Below the pieces are notes generated by a model. That model had not been told where the DNA came from, searched no databases, and saw only the letters and a program-made list of their open reading frames with translations. Positions 17,116-25,272 of a stretch of 43,921 nt of DNA are shown here, one piece after another. The stretch lies in the NCBI GenBank assembly GCA_964526965.1, contig CAZGML010000023.1, positions 1 to 43,921 on the forward strand. Direction: 5' to 3'. The first letter of the stretch is position 1; every line of letters begins with the position of its first letter. Origin of the DNA: UBA6265 sp964526965. Lineage in GTDB: Bacteria > Chloroflexota > Chloroflexia > Thermomicrobiales > UBA6265. A program made the position numbers and the translations under genes.

Positions 17116-17212
17116 GTAACATCTAACGCTCCCGCGCAATGGCGTTGGGTGTACCATTTTCATATGTCGACAACTCTCGACTAAACGTTCGTACTAGGCT
17201 ACCCTCGTAAGC

Positions 17213-18550
17213 ATGACAGAGCGCGAGCCAACCTCCACCGAACCCGATGAAACTCCGCAGCGTATCCGTCCAACAGGGCGGTTTAGTATTTTTCTGCCGC
17301 GAATAATTCGGGGTAGAGAGCGCGGTAGTGGTCCAAAATGGCGACGAACACTTTACGCAGTGTGGGCTGCCCAGCTGCTGGTAATCAGTGGCTTTTCCAT
17401 GCGAGCTCCGTTCCTGCCGGGCTTCTTCGGGGAACTGGGGGTAGATACGCCTGAAGGCCAGGCGTTCTGGACTGGTCTCATGCTCAGCCTCGGCGCGGGA
17501 ATGATGGCGTTTACCAGTCCGCTCTGGGGTGCATTGGCAGACAGGTTTGGGCGGAAGCCCATGCTCGTTCGGGCGCAGTTCGCTGCATTCTTCACACTCA
17601 GCCTGGCAGCGTTTGCCACCACTCCGTGGCACATGCTCGTGCTCCAGACCCTGCAGGGAGCGATGACCGGTACCGTTGCTGCGGCCACCGCGTTGATCGC
17701 AGTCACGATGCCGAAGGATCGACTCGGCTTCGGGCTGGGCATGGTCCAAACAGCAGTCTTTTCAGGAACCGCGCTTGGTCCACTCTTTGGTGGTGTCATC
17801 GCCGACCTTATCGGCTATCGTCCCGCATTTGTGATTTCGGGAATTATGGCCCTGGCAGCCGCAGTGATCACACTGTTCCTGGTAGAAGAGAACTTTGTTC
17901 GCCCCGATAAAACAGCTGAGGAGAAGGTCAGCACCGGTTCTACCTGGAAGCTGGTGCTGGGTCCAACCATGCTGGCGCTTACGCTGAGCATGCTGCTGAT
18001 CCGGTTCGCGTCGACAGCCGTGCAGCCGATTACCCCGGTCTTCGTGGAACTTATTTCAGCGGCCGGAAGCAACGTGAACACGCTCGCTGGCCTCACCCTG
18101 GGAATCCTGGGTGTAACGAGTGCGATCTCATCCATGTTCCTCGGCAGAATCGGCGACCGCCGCGGCCACTACAAGATCCTGCTCGCAAGTGCAATTGGCG
18201 CCGGGTTGATCTACTTGCCGATGTCGCTGGCGCAGAGTCCGTGGCAACTCATTGTGCTCCAGGGAATCTTCGGGCTCTTTGCCGGTGGCCTTATTCCCGC
18301 CGCAAACGCGCTCGTCGCCCGGGTTACGCCGGAAAGCCAGCGCGGGGTTGTATTTGGATTAATGAACACTGCCGGTAGCGTGGGTGGGTTCGCCGGCCCG
18401 CTGATGGGAGCCGGCATGGCTGGCCTCTTCGGTATCCGCGCGACGTTCCTGCTGACCGGTGTTGTATTGCTGCTTATGGCGATAAACCTCTGGTGGACAA
18501 ACAGACGCCGACCTATGGAAACGCCGCGGGAAGATGTGGTGGAAGCCTGA
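17213..18550 (+). CDS. MFS efflux transporter, DHA1-type
   Basis: A 445-residue transporter with a polar N-terminal tail of about 45 residues before TM1 (WAAQLLVISGFSMRAPFLPGFF). The loop between TM2 and TM3 has GALADRFGRKPMLV, the motif A of drug/H+ antiporters, and GTVAAATALIAVTMPKDRLGFGLGMVQTAVFSGTALGPLFGG is the motif C region of exporters. A second motif A-like loop (MFLGRIGDRRGHYKIL) begins the C-terminal half. Multidrug or metabolite export is likely, substrate unknown. Its stop directly abuts the stop of the convergent FMN reductase (no base between them). Confidence 0.9.
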   Translation: MTEREPTSTEPDETPQRIRPTGRFSIFLPRIIRGRERGSGPKWRRTLYAVWAAQLLVISGFSMRAPFLPGFFGELGVDTPEGQAFWTGLMLSLGAGMMAFTSPLWGALADRFGRKPMLVRAQFAAFFTLSLAAFATTPWHMLVLQTLQGAMTGTVAAATALIAVTMPKDRLGFGLGMVQTAVFSGTALGPLFGGVIADLIGYRPAFVISGIMALAAAVITLFLVEENFVRPDKTAEEKVSTGSTWKLVLGPTMLALTLSMLLIRFASTAVQPITPVFVELISAAGSNVNTLAGLTLGILGVTSAISSMFLGRIGDRRGHYKILLASAIGAGLIYLPMSLAQSPWQLIVLQGIFGLFAGGLIPAANALVARVTPESQRGVVFGLMNTAGSVGGFAGPLMGAGMAGLFGIRATFLLTGVVLLLMAINLWWTNRRRPMETPREDVVEA

Positions 18551-19126
18551 TTATCCCTCCCGCAAGGATTTCAGAGCCGGATGCCATTTCGCGACTGTAT
18601 CCAACGCTTTTTTCACCGATGTGTTCGCGGCCTCGTAGCCTTCGAAAACATCGTCCTTAATGTGATCAACAAAGCTCGGCAAAGCGACCTGGTTCGGCAT
18701 GGAAACTATGCTGAGTGCCGCGAGCCGGGTTCGCAGTTGCTGCGCGGCACGGTGCCCGCCACTGACGCCTCCATAACTGACGATGACAGCCGGTTTGTGA
18801 TTCCACTCCTGCGAGAGGTGGTCGATCGCGTTCGCCAGGGGAGCAGTCAGGCTATGGTTGTACTCCGGCATCACGAATGCGAACGCATCCGAGGCCTCCA
18901 CCATGCGGCTCCATTCCCAGGTTTTCTCCTGTGTGTACGCTTTCTGGCGTGGGTGGTTCGGCTCGGTCATGAGGGGCAGGTTGAACTCTTTCAGGTCGAC
19001 CACCTTGATATCGAACCCACCGTGGTTTTCGGCCTCGCCAATGAACCAGTCGGCAACCATGCGGCCCTTGCGGCCATCGCGAACACTCGAAACAACGACC
19101 ATCAATACGGGTTTGGAATCGCTCAT
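18551..19126 (-). CDS. NADPH-dependent FMN reductase family protein
   Basis: A 191-residue flavodoxin-like reductase. VLMVVVSSVRDGRKGRMVADWF is the FMN phosphate loop, DAFAFVMPEYNHSLTAPLANAID is the conserved flavin-contacting PEYN(H/G)S loop, and PAVIVSYGGVSGGHRAAQQLR is the second flavin loop of the NADPH-dependent FMN reductase/azoreductase group. It may supply reduced flavin or reduce quinones. ATG 19126 has AAAGGA about nine bases upstream. A terminator-like hairpin sits between any upstream promoter and this gene, suggesting attenuation. Confidence 0.88.
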   Translation of the reverse strand: MSDSKPVLMVVVSSVRDGRKGRMVADWFIGEAENHGGFDIKVVDLKEFNLPLMTEPNHPRQKAYTQEKTWEWSRMVEASDAFAFVMPEYNHSLTAPLANAIDHLSQEWNHKPAVIVSYGGVSGGHRAAQQLRTRLAALSIVSMPNQVALPSFVDHIKDDVFEGYEAANTSVKKALDTVAKWHPALKSLREG

Positions 19127-19153
19127 AGAATTCTATCCTTTATCGTTATGCGC

Positions 19154-19180
19154 AAAAAAAGGTGCCCAGCCGCGGGCACC
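19154..19180 (-). terminator. Leader terminator/attenuator before the FMN reductase
   Basis: On the minus strand GGTGCCC (19180-19174) and GGGCACC (19167-19161) form a perfect seven-base stem followed by seven T residues. It lies 28 bases before the FMN reductase start, in the same direction, with no minus-strand gene upstream. A transcript from the divergent promoter region near 19330-19345 would meet this terminator before the gene. Confidence 0.65.
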
Positions 19181-19330
19181 CGGCATTCAGCTTATCACTC
19201 GCAAATCCGGGGCCGCAATTGAAACGCTTGCCAAACGGGGCCAGAAGTCGCAGTGACTGAGCTCTGAAGTCCGACAAAGTGAAATGCCCGCCATGCCGGG
19301 TTCGACTTTCAAACTCCGGCCAACCGGGCG

Positions 19331-19345
19331 TATGATTGTATACAG
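19331..19345. promoter_or_regulatory. Candidate divergent promoter region
   Basis: TATGAT (19331-19336) can serve as a plus-strand -10 for the GH127 gene, and the palindrome TGTATACA (19338-19345) gives TATACA/ACAAT-like boxes on the minus strand for the FMN reductase leader. No clear -35 elements were found. Confidence 0.3.
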
Positions 19346-19388
19346 ATGAGTCAGTGCCGACCCCGAGCCCCGAGAAAGGAACCCGCAG

Positions 19389-21323
19389 GTGAATACATCC
19401 GCCCAGGTGCTTATTCGAGATACAGAACGTTCACGCGCCGCGCACGCATGTGTTCCGGTTAGCAATGTCCGCCTCCGGAGCGGACACCTGGCCGACCGCA
19501 TGGAAACCAACCGGCATGTGTCCCTGCCAACCCAGCTGGAGCAGCTCAACGCCACCGGCGCGATCAGGAACTTCTCTGTAGCCGCTGGTGCGGAGACAGG
19601 TGATCACCAGGGCTATGTGTTCTCGGATTCCGACGTCTACAAGTGGGTCGAGGCCGTGAGTTGGGCTTTGGCATCTGGTGATGATGCTGAGCTTTCTTCC
19701 TCCCTCGATGCGGTCATCGACCGGATCGAATCCGCACAAATGGATGATGGCTACCTCAATACCTGGTACCAAATTAATCAGCCAGACAAGCGGTTCACGA
19801 ATCTTCGAGACGACCATGAGCTCTACTGTGCCGGGCATTTGATTCAGGCTGGTATCGCGCATCGTCGCGTCACCGGAAGCGACCGGCTACTCAACGTCGC
19901 AATTCGGTTTGCCGATCTCGTCTGCGATGCGTTCGGACCGGGCAAGATCGAACGTGTGGATGGCCATGCCGAGATCGAAATGGCGCTGATTGAATTAACG
20001 CGTGAAACCGATGACGAGAAGTACCTGCAGCTCGCGAAATTCTTCATCGATATGCGTGGAAAGGGCAGTATCGGCGGAAAGGAATATCACCAGGATGCTA
20101 CCCCGATTCGTGAGCAGGATGAGATGGTGGGTCACGCGGTTCGCGCCGTTTACCTCAATGCTGGCGGAACGGACCTGATCCACGAAATGGCCGACCCGGC
20201 CCTGCGGCGCTCGCTCGCCACGATGGCTACCAACATGCTCGATCGCAAGAGCTATGTCACCGGCGGGATCGGCTCACGCCACGAAGGCGAGGCGTTCGGG
20301 CTGGATTACGAGCTGCCCAACAATCGTGCCTACGCTGAGAGTTGCGCCGGGATTGGCGCGGTGATGTGGCTATGGCGAATGCTGATGCTGGAAGCCAGGG
20401 ACGACTCCACGCTGGGCGATGCTATCGAGCGCATCATCTACAACGCCGTGCTGCCGGGCGTCTCACTCAGTGGCGACGAGTATTTCTACTACAACCCGTT
20501 GCGTGATGAGGATGGCACCATCCGCCGTCAGGCATGGTTTGATTGCGCTTGCTGTCCGCCCAACATCGCCCGCTTTTTGGCACAACTGCCCGGATACTTC
20601 GCGACCGTGACATCGAACCGCGCTGGTGAGAGCGATGCCCGGCGTGACCATATCTGGATCCATCAATTCGCCGATGCAGACCTCACCGTCCCGCTGCTTG
20701 GCGGCGGAGAGGTGGACCTCAGTATGACAACCAGGTATCCGTGGGACGGTGACATCTCCATCGAGGTAACGGGCTTGCGCGACGCCGAGGCCGGTACGCT
20801 GCAGGTGCGGGTGCCGGAGTGGGCGACCAACGCCTACGCCACCCTCAATGGCGAACCGCTGGCCGAGGCAGAATCCGCACCGGGTCAGTACCTCACAATC
20901 GCCCGGTACTGGAAGGTCGGGGACGTCGTGACCCTGCACCTGCCGATGCCCATGCGACGTGTGATCGCCCACCCACGTGTGGCGAACAACGCCGGTCGCG
21001 TGGCCCTGATGCGGGGACCGCTGGTGTACTGCATCGAGGAAACGGACAACGAAATTGGCGATGTGCGAGATGTTGTTTTACACGACGACGTGCTGGTCAC
21101 GGCTTCCAGGCGGCAGGATTTACTGAACGACATCGTTGTTCTCAGGAGTTACGCGATGTTGGAGAGTCCTGCACCAGCATGGACCCGCGCACTCTACCGC
21201 ACGCTGGATGAAAGCGGTAGCGACACTGCCGGGATGAGCGAAGTGCAAATCCAGGCGGTTCCATACATGGTGTGGGCGAATCGTGGCGCCGGCCCGATGA
21301 CCGTTTGGTTGCGCCGACGCTAA
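19389..21323 (+). CDS. Glycoside hydrolase family 127 (beta-L-arabinofuranosidase-like)
   Basis: A 644-residue protein of the GH127 family (former DUF1680). The Zn/Cys active site of the family is present: GEAF with E301 (acid/base position), AESC with E317 and C319, and CACCPPN with C388 and C389, where the last cysteine pair holds the nucleophile and a zinc ligand. The (alpha/alpha)6 barrel is visible from DDGYLNTWYQ to GSRHEGEAF, followed by a beta-rich C-terminal part (WKVGDVVTLHLPMPMR). It probably releases L-arabinose from plant cell-wall glycans. No signal peptide is seen, so it acts on imported oligosaccharides. GTG start with AAAGGA eight bases upstream. No sugar transporter is adjacent. 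Confidence 0.92.
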   Translation: MNTSAQVLIRDTERSRAAHACVPVSNVRLRSGHLADRMETNRHVSLPTQLEQLNATGAIRNFSVAAGAETGDHQGYVFSDSDVYKWVEAVSWALASGDDAELSSSLDAVIDRIESAQMDDGYLNTWYQINQPDKRFTNLRDDHELYCAGHLIQAGIAHRRVTGSDRLLNVAIRFADLVCDAFGPGKIERVDGHAEIEMALIELTRETDDEKYLQLAKFFIDMRGKGSIGGKEYHQDATPIREQDEMVGHAVRAVYLNAGGTDLIHEMADPALRRSLATMATNMLDRKSYVTGGIGSRHEGEAFGLDYELPNNRAYAESCAGIGAVMWLWRMLMLEARDDSTLGDAIERIIYNAVLPGVSLSGDEYFYYNPLRDEDGTIRRQAWFDCACCPPNIARFLAQLPGYFATVTSNRAGESDARRDHIWIHQFADADLTVPLLGGGEVDLSMTTRYPWDGDISIEVTGLRDAEAGTLQVRVPEWATNAYATLNGEPLAEAESAPGQYLTIARYWKVGDVVTLHLPMPMRRVIAHPRVANNAGRVALMRGPLVYCIEETDNEIGDVRDVVLHDDVLVTASRRQDLLNDIVVLRSYAMLESPAPAWTRALYRTLDESGSDTAGMSEVQIQAVPYMVWANRGAGPMTVWLRRR

Positions 21324-21333
21324 CGATTAAGCA

Positions 21334-21374
21334 GGGTAAGCCGACGAGTGCGGCTTGAGATCGTCGGCTTACCC
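21334..21374. terminator. Bidirectional hairpin between GH127 and DedA
   Basis: GGGTAAGCCGACGA (21334-21347) pairs perfectly with TCGTCGGCTTACCC (21361-21374) around a 13-base loop. It follows the GH127 stop by ten bases and also contains, on the minus strand, the TAA that ended the DedA frame before the amber mutation (21371-21369). It can serve both convergent genes, although T-runs are poor. Confidence 0.65.
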
Positions 21375-21497
21375 TTGTGTGTTCGCATCCTCGCGATTGG
21401 AGTTGAGCATTCGTGCCCACACCCACCAGGCAACGACGCCGATGATCAGCGCAAGCACAACGTATTGCAGGATACCGACGTACTCTTCTACGTGATG
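21369..21497 (-). other. Separated C-terminal part of the DedA gene
   Basis: Downstream of the amber codon at 21500-21498 the same frame stays open for 42 codons to TAA at 21371-21369. It encodes HHVEEYVGIL and a final TM-like stretch (YVVLALIIGVVAWWVW) ending RMLNSNRED, which is what DedA proteins have after the conserved GWALGDNW segment. Confidence 0.7.
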
Positions 21498-22019
21498 CTA
21501 GTTATCGCCCAGCGCCCAGCCGGCAAGAATCAACACCGTGTTCCAGACAGCCGAACCGATAGTGGTGAAAAGCAGGAAGGACGCTATCGGCATTTTGCGA
21601 AGGCCCGCCGGAATGCTGATGAGACTGCGCACAATCGGCACAACACGACAGATCATCACCGCGAACCCGCCGTACTTGTCGAACCACTCATCGGCCTTGT
21701 CGACATCGCTCTCTTTGAAACCGAGCCATTTGCCCCAGCGTTTCACGATATAGCGCACGCGTGCTTCACCGAAGTAAAAGCCGATGTAGTAGAGTGCCAG
21801 CGCACCGACTACCGAACCGATGGTGGCGAAGAGAATGGCGATGAAAACGTTCATATCGCCCAGGCTGGAGTTAAAGCCGGCCAGTGGCAGAATTATTTCG
21901 GAAGGAATCGGCGGGAAGATATTCTCAATGGCAACCAACAGGGCGAGGCCAAAGTAGCCAAGGGCGTCCATGACATCCCTCGCCCAGTTAGACAGATCCC
22001 CAAGTAAGGCACTACTCAT
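21498..22019 (-). CDS. DedA family membrane protein, truncated by an amber codon
   Basis: A 173-residue inner-membrane protein of the DedA/SNARE-associated family (undecaprenyl-phosphate or phospholipid recycling in characterised members). Recognisable are YFGLALLVAIENIFPPIPSEIILPLAGF, with the P-x-E re-entrant segment, and FDKYGGFAVMICRVVPIVRSLISIPAGLRKM, with the conserved arginine and proline loop. The frame then stops at TAG directly after GWALGDN, where family members usually carry Trp (TGG); readthrough would restore a normal 216-residue protein. ATG 22019 is preferred to the ATG at 22085 because GGAGA lies about nine bases upstream. The truncated form lacks the last TM helix and may not function. 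Confidence 0.8.
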   Translation of the reverse strand: MSSALLGDLSNWARDVMDALGYFGLALLVAIENIFPPIPSEIILPLAGFNSSLGDMNVFIAILFATIGSVVGALALYYIGFYFGEARVRYIVKRWGKWLGFKESDVDKADEWFDKYGGFAVMICRVVPIVRSLISIPAGLRKMPIASFLLFTTIGSAVWNTVLILAGWALGDN

Positions 22020-22217
22020 TACAACCCAATCTCCAGCCAGATTATCTGGAAATGAACCACAAACCAGCCAAACCTGTGGAATCACATGTTATTGCGCATA
22101 TACTTTGCCGACCCCGATTGCCCGGTGAATGTAGAATAAGGCTTGGCAGCTAGCCCGATTCACCCGGTCACCCTCTGACCACAAAGGGGATCCACCTCAA
22201 AAAACGAAAGGTAACAA

Positions 22218-23306
22218 ATGTTTTTGGCCCTGCGAGAGTTCAGGCATGCCCGATTACGCTATGCGCTTGTAACCGGCGTGATTGCGATGGTTGCATCGCT
22301 TGTCTTTATTTTGTCCGGTCTTGCCAATGGGCTTGCCACCGGAAACTCCGAGGCCCTTGAGGCCATTGATGCCGATGGCTACGTCGTTACCGAAGGCTCC
22401 GAATACCTGCTGGATCGCTCCCGGCTCCCCGGTGATACCGTTTCCGCCGTTCAGGATGCCGATGGTATAGATGAGGCCCAGCCGCTCACCGCGACTGCAG
22501 GAAACGTGCGAAATGGTGATTCGGATGATGTCATCGGTGTCAGCATTATTGCCGTGCCGCCGGATACATTCCTGGATCCGGGTGCGGATTCTGGCGATGC
22601 ACTTGCCGATAATCCGGAAGGCATTGTGATCGATACATCGCTCGAACTCGAGGGCGTTGCCGTCGGCGATATGCTCACGTTCGATCCGTCCGGTGTGGAA
22701 CTGGAAGTCGTCGGCGTGGTCGATGGTCATCAGTACCGACTTGCGCCCACGCTCTTCGTGAACCTGGAGAAAATGGCAGAGATCAATCCGGACATGGAGG
22801 GTGCCGTCGCGACGGTTGTTCTACAGGGTGATGGGGATGCGATCGACGCGCTTCCCGATAATATCGACAACGTGATGATCGGCAGCGAAACGCAAATGAT
22901 CGAATCGCTGCCCGGCTACAGTGAGCAGGCATTAACCCTTAACCTGATTCAGGTCTTCCTGATCGTGATTGCGGCGGGCATCATTGCGGCATTCTTCTTC
23001 ATTCTCACGCTACAAAAGATGGGCGAACTCGGCGTCATGAAGGCACTCGGCGCTACTACAAAGGAGCTCGCGAAGGCGCTTATTTACCAGGCGGTCATCC
23101 TTGGCGTTATCGGTGTGCTTATCGGTGTGGCTGCAGGATTGTTGATGTCCTTCCTGGCGGAAGGCACCGTGCCTTACCAGTTGGACTGGATGCAAACCCT
23201 CATGTACGGAGCGCTCATTCTCATCGTTGCTGTCGTCGGCACCTTGCTCTCACTCTACCGAATTGCTCGCATCGATCCGCTGGATGCCATCAACAAGGCC
23301 GGGTAA
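22218..23306 (+). CDS. ABC transporter permease, FtsX/MacB-like
   Basis: A 362-residue permease with one N-terminal TM (about 18-38, VTGVIAMVASLVFILSGLAN), a large extracytoplasmic domain rich in Asp/Glu, and three C-terminal TM helices (about 245-268, 290-315, 330-350). KMGELGVMKALGATTKEL is the FtsX-family coupling region contacting the ATPase. The single N-terminal TM, extracytoplasmic domain and three C-terminal TMs match the type VII (MacB/HrtB/DevC) exporters. It is followed 22 bases later by its ATPase. Substrate unknown; haem, peptide or lipid export are known roles in the family. Confidence 0.9.
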   Translation: MFLALREFRHARLRYALVTGVIAMVASLVFILSGLANGLATGNSEALEAIDADGYVVTEGSEYLLDRSRLPGDTVSAVQDADGIDEAQPLTATAGNVRNGDSDDVIGVSIIAVPPDTFLDPGADSGDALADNPEGIVIDTSLELEGVAVGDMLTFDPSGVELEVVGVVDGHQYRLAPTLFVNLEKMAEINPDMEGAVATVVLQGDGDAIDALPDNIDNVMIGSETQMIESLPGYSEQALTLNLIQVFLIVIAAGIIAAFFFILTLQKMGELGVMKALGATTKELAKALIYQAVILGVIGVLIGVAAGLLMSFLAEGTVPYQLDWMQTLMYGALILIVAVVGTLLSLYRIARIDPLDAINKAG

Positions 23307-23328
23307 CCGAAAGAAAAGGAGTTCAACT

Positions 23329-24000
23329 ATGCTTTCCATTCAAAACGTCAGCCGGCATTTCGGTTCAGGCCAATCACGCGTTGATGCTGTTAAAGGTGCG
23401 GATTTCCAGGTGCAGAACGGTGAAATCGTGGCACTTGTGGGCCCAAGCGGTTCCGGCAAGAGCACACTGCTCAGCATGATCGGCGCATTGCTCCGTCCTT
23501 CCGAGGGGTCCATCCTGATCGGCGAGGAGGATATCAGCTCTTACAAGGATGCTGAACGAACCCGATTGCGCCTGGAGCGCATGGGCTTCATCTTCCAGGG
23601 GTCCAACCTCGTTTCGTACCTGACAGCACTGGAGCAACTGCAGTTCATCGGCAGAATGCTGGGCAAACCATCCGACGAGACCGATGAGCGGGCCGAGCGC
23701 CTGTTGGACGAATTGGGAATGGGCGAACGCAAGGACCATTATCCCGAGGAGATGTCCGGTGGTGAGCGTCAGCGCATCGCGATTGCGCGCTCGCTGATGA
23801 ACGAACCAGAGTTGATCCTGGCCGATGAACCGACCGCCAGTCTCGACAGCGATCGCGGTCGCCAGGTGGTGGAGCTGCTGGCCAACGAGGTTCATAGCCG
23901 CAACACCGCCGGAATCCTGGTCACGCACGACGAGCGCCTGCTTGACCTTGCGGATCGTGTGCTACGCATCATCGATGGCGAGGTATCGGAGGACACGTGA
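23329..24000 (+). CDS. ABC transporter ATPase, LolD/MacB/HrtA-like
   Basis: A 223-residue nucleotide-binding subunit. Walker A is GPSGSGKST, Q-loop IFQGSNLVSYLTALEQLQF, signature MSGGERQRIAIARSL, Walker B LILADEPTASLD with the catalytic Glu, and H-loop GILVTHDERLLDLADRVLRI. Length and the short spacing fit the MacB-type partner of an FtsX-like permease. ATG 23329 is supported by AAAGGAG upstream; the longer ORF starts inside the permease gene. Together with the preceding gene it forms a two-gene exporter operon. Confidence 0.93.
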   Translation: MLSIQNVSRHFGSGQSRVDAVKGADFQVQNGEIVALVGPSGSGKSTLLSMIGALLRPSEGSILIGEEDISSYKDAERTRLRLERMGFIFQGSNLVSYLTALEQLQFIGRMLGKPSDETDERAERLLDELGMGERKDHYPEEMSGGERQRIAIARSLMNEPELILADEPTASLDSDRGRQVVELLANEVHSRNTAGILVTHDERLLDLADRVLRIIDGEVSEDT

Positions 24001-24151
24001 TCAAGGGTCCATCGATATCGATGCACAGCAGTTGCGGGTGAGAGAACAGGGAGCGACAGCCGGTAGCTGGCAATGCGCTGTAAACCAATGGTCATCCAAA
24101 CAATCATTAAACATAACATAATGACCAGTTAGGGTTTATGTTGATAGATGT

Positions 24152-24180
24152 TTGACACTATTGACCTTACCTCCTAACAT
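24152..24180 (+). promoter_or_regulatory. Sigma-70-type promoter of the secreted repeat protein
   Basis: TTGACA (24152-24157), 17-base spacer, TAACAT (24175-24180). The -35 is perfect and the -10 matches four of six consensus bases. It lies 132 bases before the ATG at 24313. Confidence 0.55.
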
Positions 24181-24312
24181 GGCGCGGTAGTTCGTGCTGG
24201 CGAACTACAGTATGGCGCGAGATTGATCGAGATGTGCGGATGTGAGGGCATTCGCCCCGAGATCACAGCCATGCAACTGCGGGTAGAGAATACCCAAGGA
24301 AAGGAATCTCGC

Positions 24313-25038
24313 ATGATTCGACGATTTCTGGCGATAATCGCCGTCGGCTCCCTGATATTTGCATCGGCTGTGGCCCTGGCTCAGCCGTCCGATCCACCTG
24401 GCAATAGCGGTAACGCGCCCGGTCAACAGGGCGATGCGCCCGGCAATAGTGGCAATGCCCCTGGCCAACAGGGCGATGCGCCCGGCAATAGTGGCAATGC
24501 CCCTGGCCAACAGGGTGATGCTCCCGGCAATAGTGGTAATGCTCCTGGCCAGCAGGATGGCGACACCGATTCCGGAGAAGCCGCACCAGATCAGACTGAT
24601 GACGTTGGCGAGGCGCCTGGCAACAGCGAAGCAGCGCATGCCTGCCAGCAGGGTGGCTACATGGAACTGGCTCCGGAAGAAGATCCAACGACTCCATTCG
24701 AAAACACTGGCGACTGCGTGAGTTACGCCGCCCAGGGTGGCGAACTGGTGGAGCTGGAGGCAGCAACGGATGACGATGCTGTTGAGGAAGAAATCGATAA
24801 TGAGGACGCCCCGGTAGTAACTGAGGGAACTCAAGTTATCGACGGACCTGGCAACAGCGATGCTGCCCATGCCTGCCAGCAGGGTGGCTACATGGAACTG
24901 GCTCCGGAAGAGGATCCAACAACTCCATTCGAAAACACTGGTGACTGCGTGAGTTACGCCGCCCAAGGTGGCGAACTGGTGGAACTCGGTATTGGTACGC
25001 CAGTGGCAAGCCCGGAAGCAAGCCCCGTGGCTAATTAG
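24313..25038 (+). CDS. Secreted repeat protein with two Cys-Cys modules and TPVASPEASPVA tail
   Basis: A 241-residue exported protein. The signal peptide covers residues 1-24 (IRRFLAIIAVGSLIFASAVALAQ). Then follow four copies (the last partial) of a 14-residue GNSGNAPGQQGDAP unit, an acidic linker, and two copies of a 46-residue module beginning GNS(E/D)AAHACQQGGYMELA and ending TGDCVSYAAQGGELVEL, each with one N-terminal and one C-terminal cysteine that could pair. The protein ends in TPVASPEASPVAN. ATG 24313 has AAGGAAAGGA upstream. It probably sits on or outside the cell surface; no enzymatic function is suggested. The module copies are nearly identical in DNA, so the duplication is recent. 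Confidence 0.75.
   Translation: MIRRFLAIIAVGSLIFASAVALAQPSDPPGNSGNAPGQQGDAPGNSGNAPGQQGDAPGNSGNAPGQQGDAPGNSGNAPGQQDGDTDSGEAAPDQTDDVGEAPGNSEAAHACQQGGYMELAPEEDPTTPFENTGDCVSYAAQGGELVELEAATDDDAVEEEIDNEDAPVVTEGTQVIDGPGNSDAAHACQQGGYMELAPEEDPTTPFENTGDCVSYAAQGGELVELGIGTPVASPEASPVAN
24400..24555 (+). repeat. 42-base in-frame tandem repeat, 3.7 copies
   Basis: Units start at 24400, 24442, 24484 and 24526 and encode GNSGNAPGQQGDAP. They lie wholly inside the secreted protein gene. Confidence 0.85.
24619..24987 (+). repeat. Two 138-base direct repeats (24619-24756 and 24850-24987)
   Basis: Two near-identical copies of a 46-codon module separated by a 93-base acidic linker. Differences are mostly at third codon positions (GAA/GAG, ACG/ACA, GGC/GGT), showing that protein sequence is under constraint. 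Confidence 0.85.
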
Positions 25039-25066
25039 AAACCGCGCCCATTTCGAGAGATACGCA

Positions 25067-25102
25067 GAACATCCCGGCCACCAGCCGGGATGTTCTTAGT
25101 TT
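25067..25102 (+). terminator. Intrinsic terminator after the repeat protein
   Basis: GAACATCCCGGC (25067-25078), a five-base loop and GCCGGGATGTTC (25084-25095) form a perfect 12-base stem followed by TTAGTTTT. Confidence 0.85.
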
Positions 25103-25272
25103 TCAGGTCTTTGCAGACTTGATTGGCTGGCTGGCAACCAATCAGTAACTGAAGCGATTTGTCGAATTCTTGCCATAATAGTTGTGGTATTCTGAAAAAC
25201 ATTCAGGAAACAACGGTTTCAAAGGGCCCGGGGGTCAGCCTCGACCCTGTATAGCTGAAAGAAGGGACACCC

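Noticed and set aside
19181..19345. FMN riboswitch ahead of the FMN reductase
   Set aside because: The conserved RFN element motifs could not be found; only the terminator hairpin is supported.
24400..24555. Possible CRISPR or iteron array
   Set aside because: Repeats are contiguous 42-base coding units in frame with no spacers.
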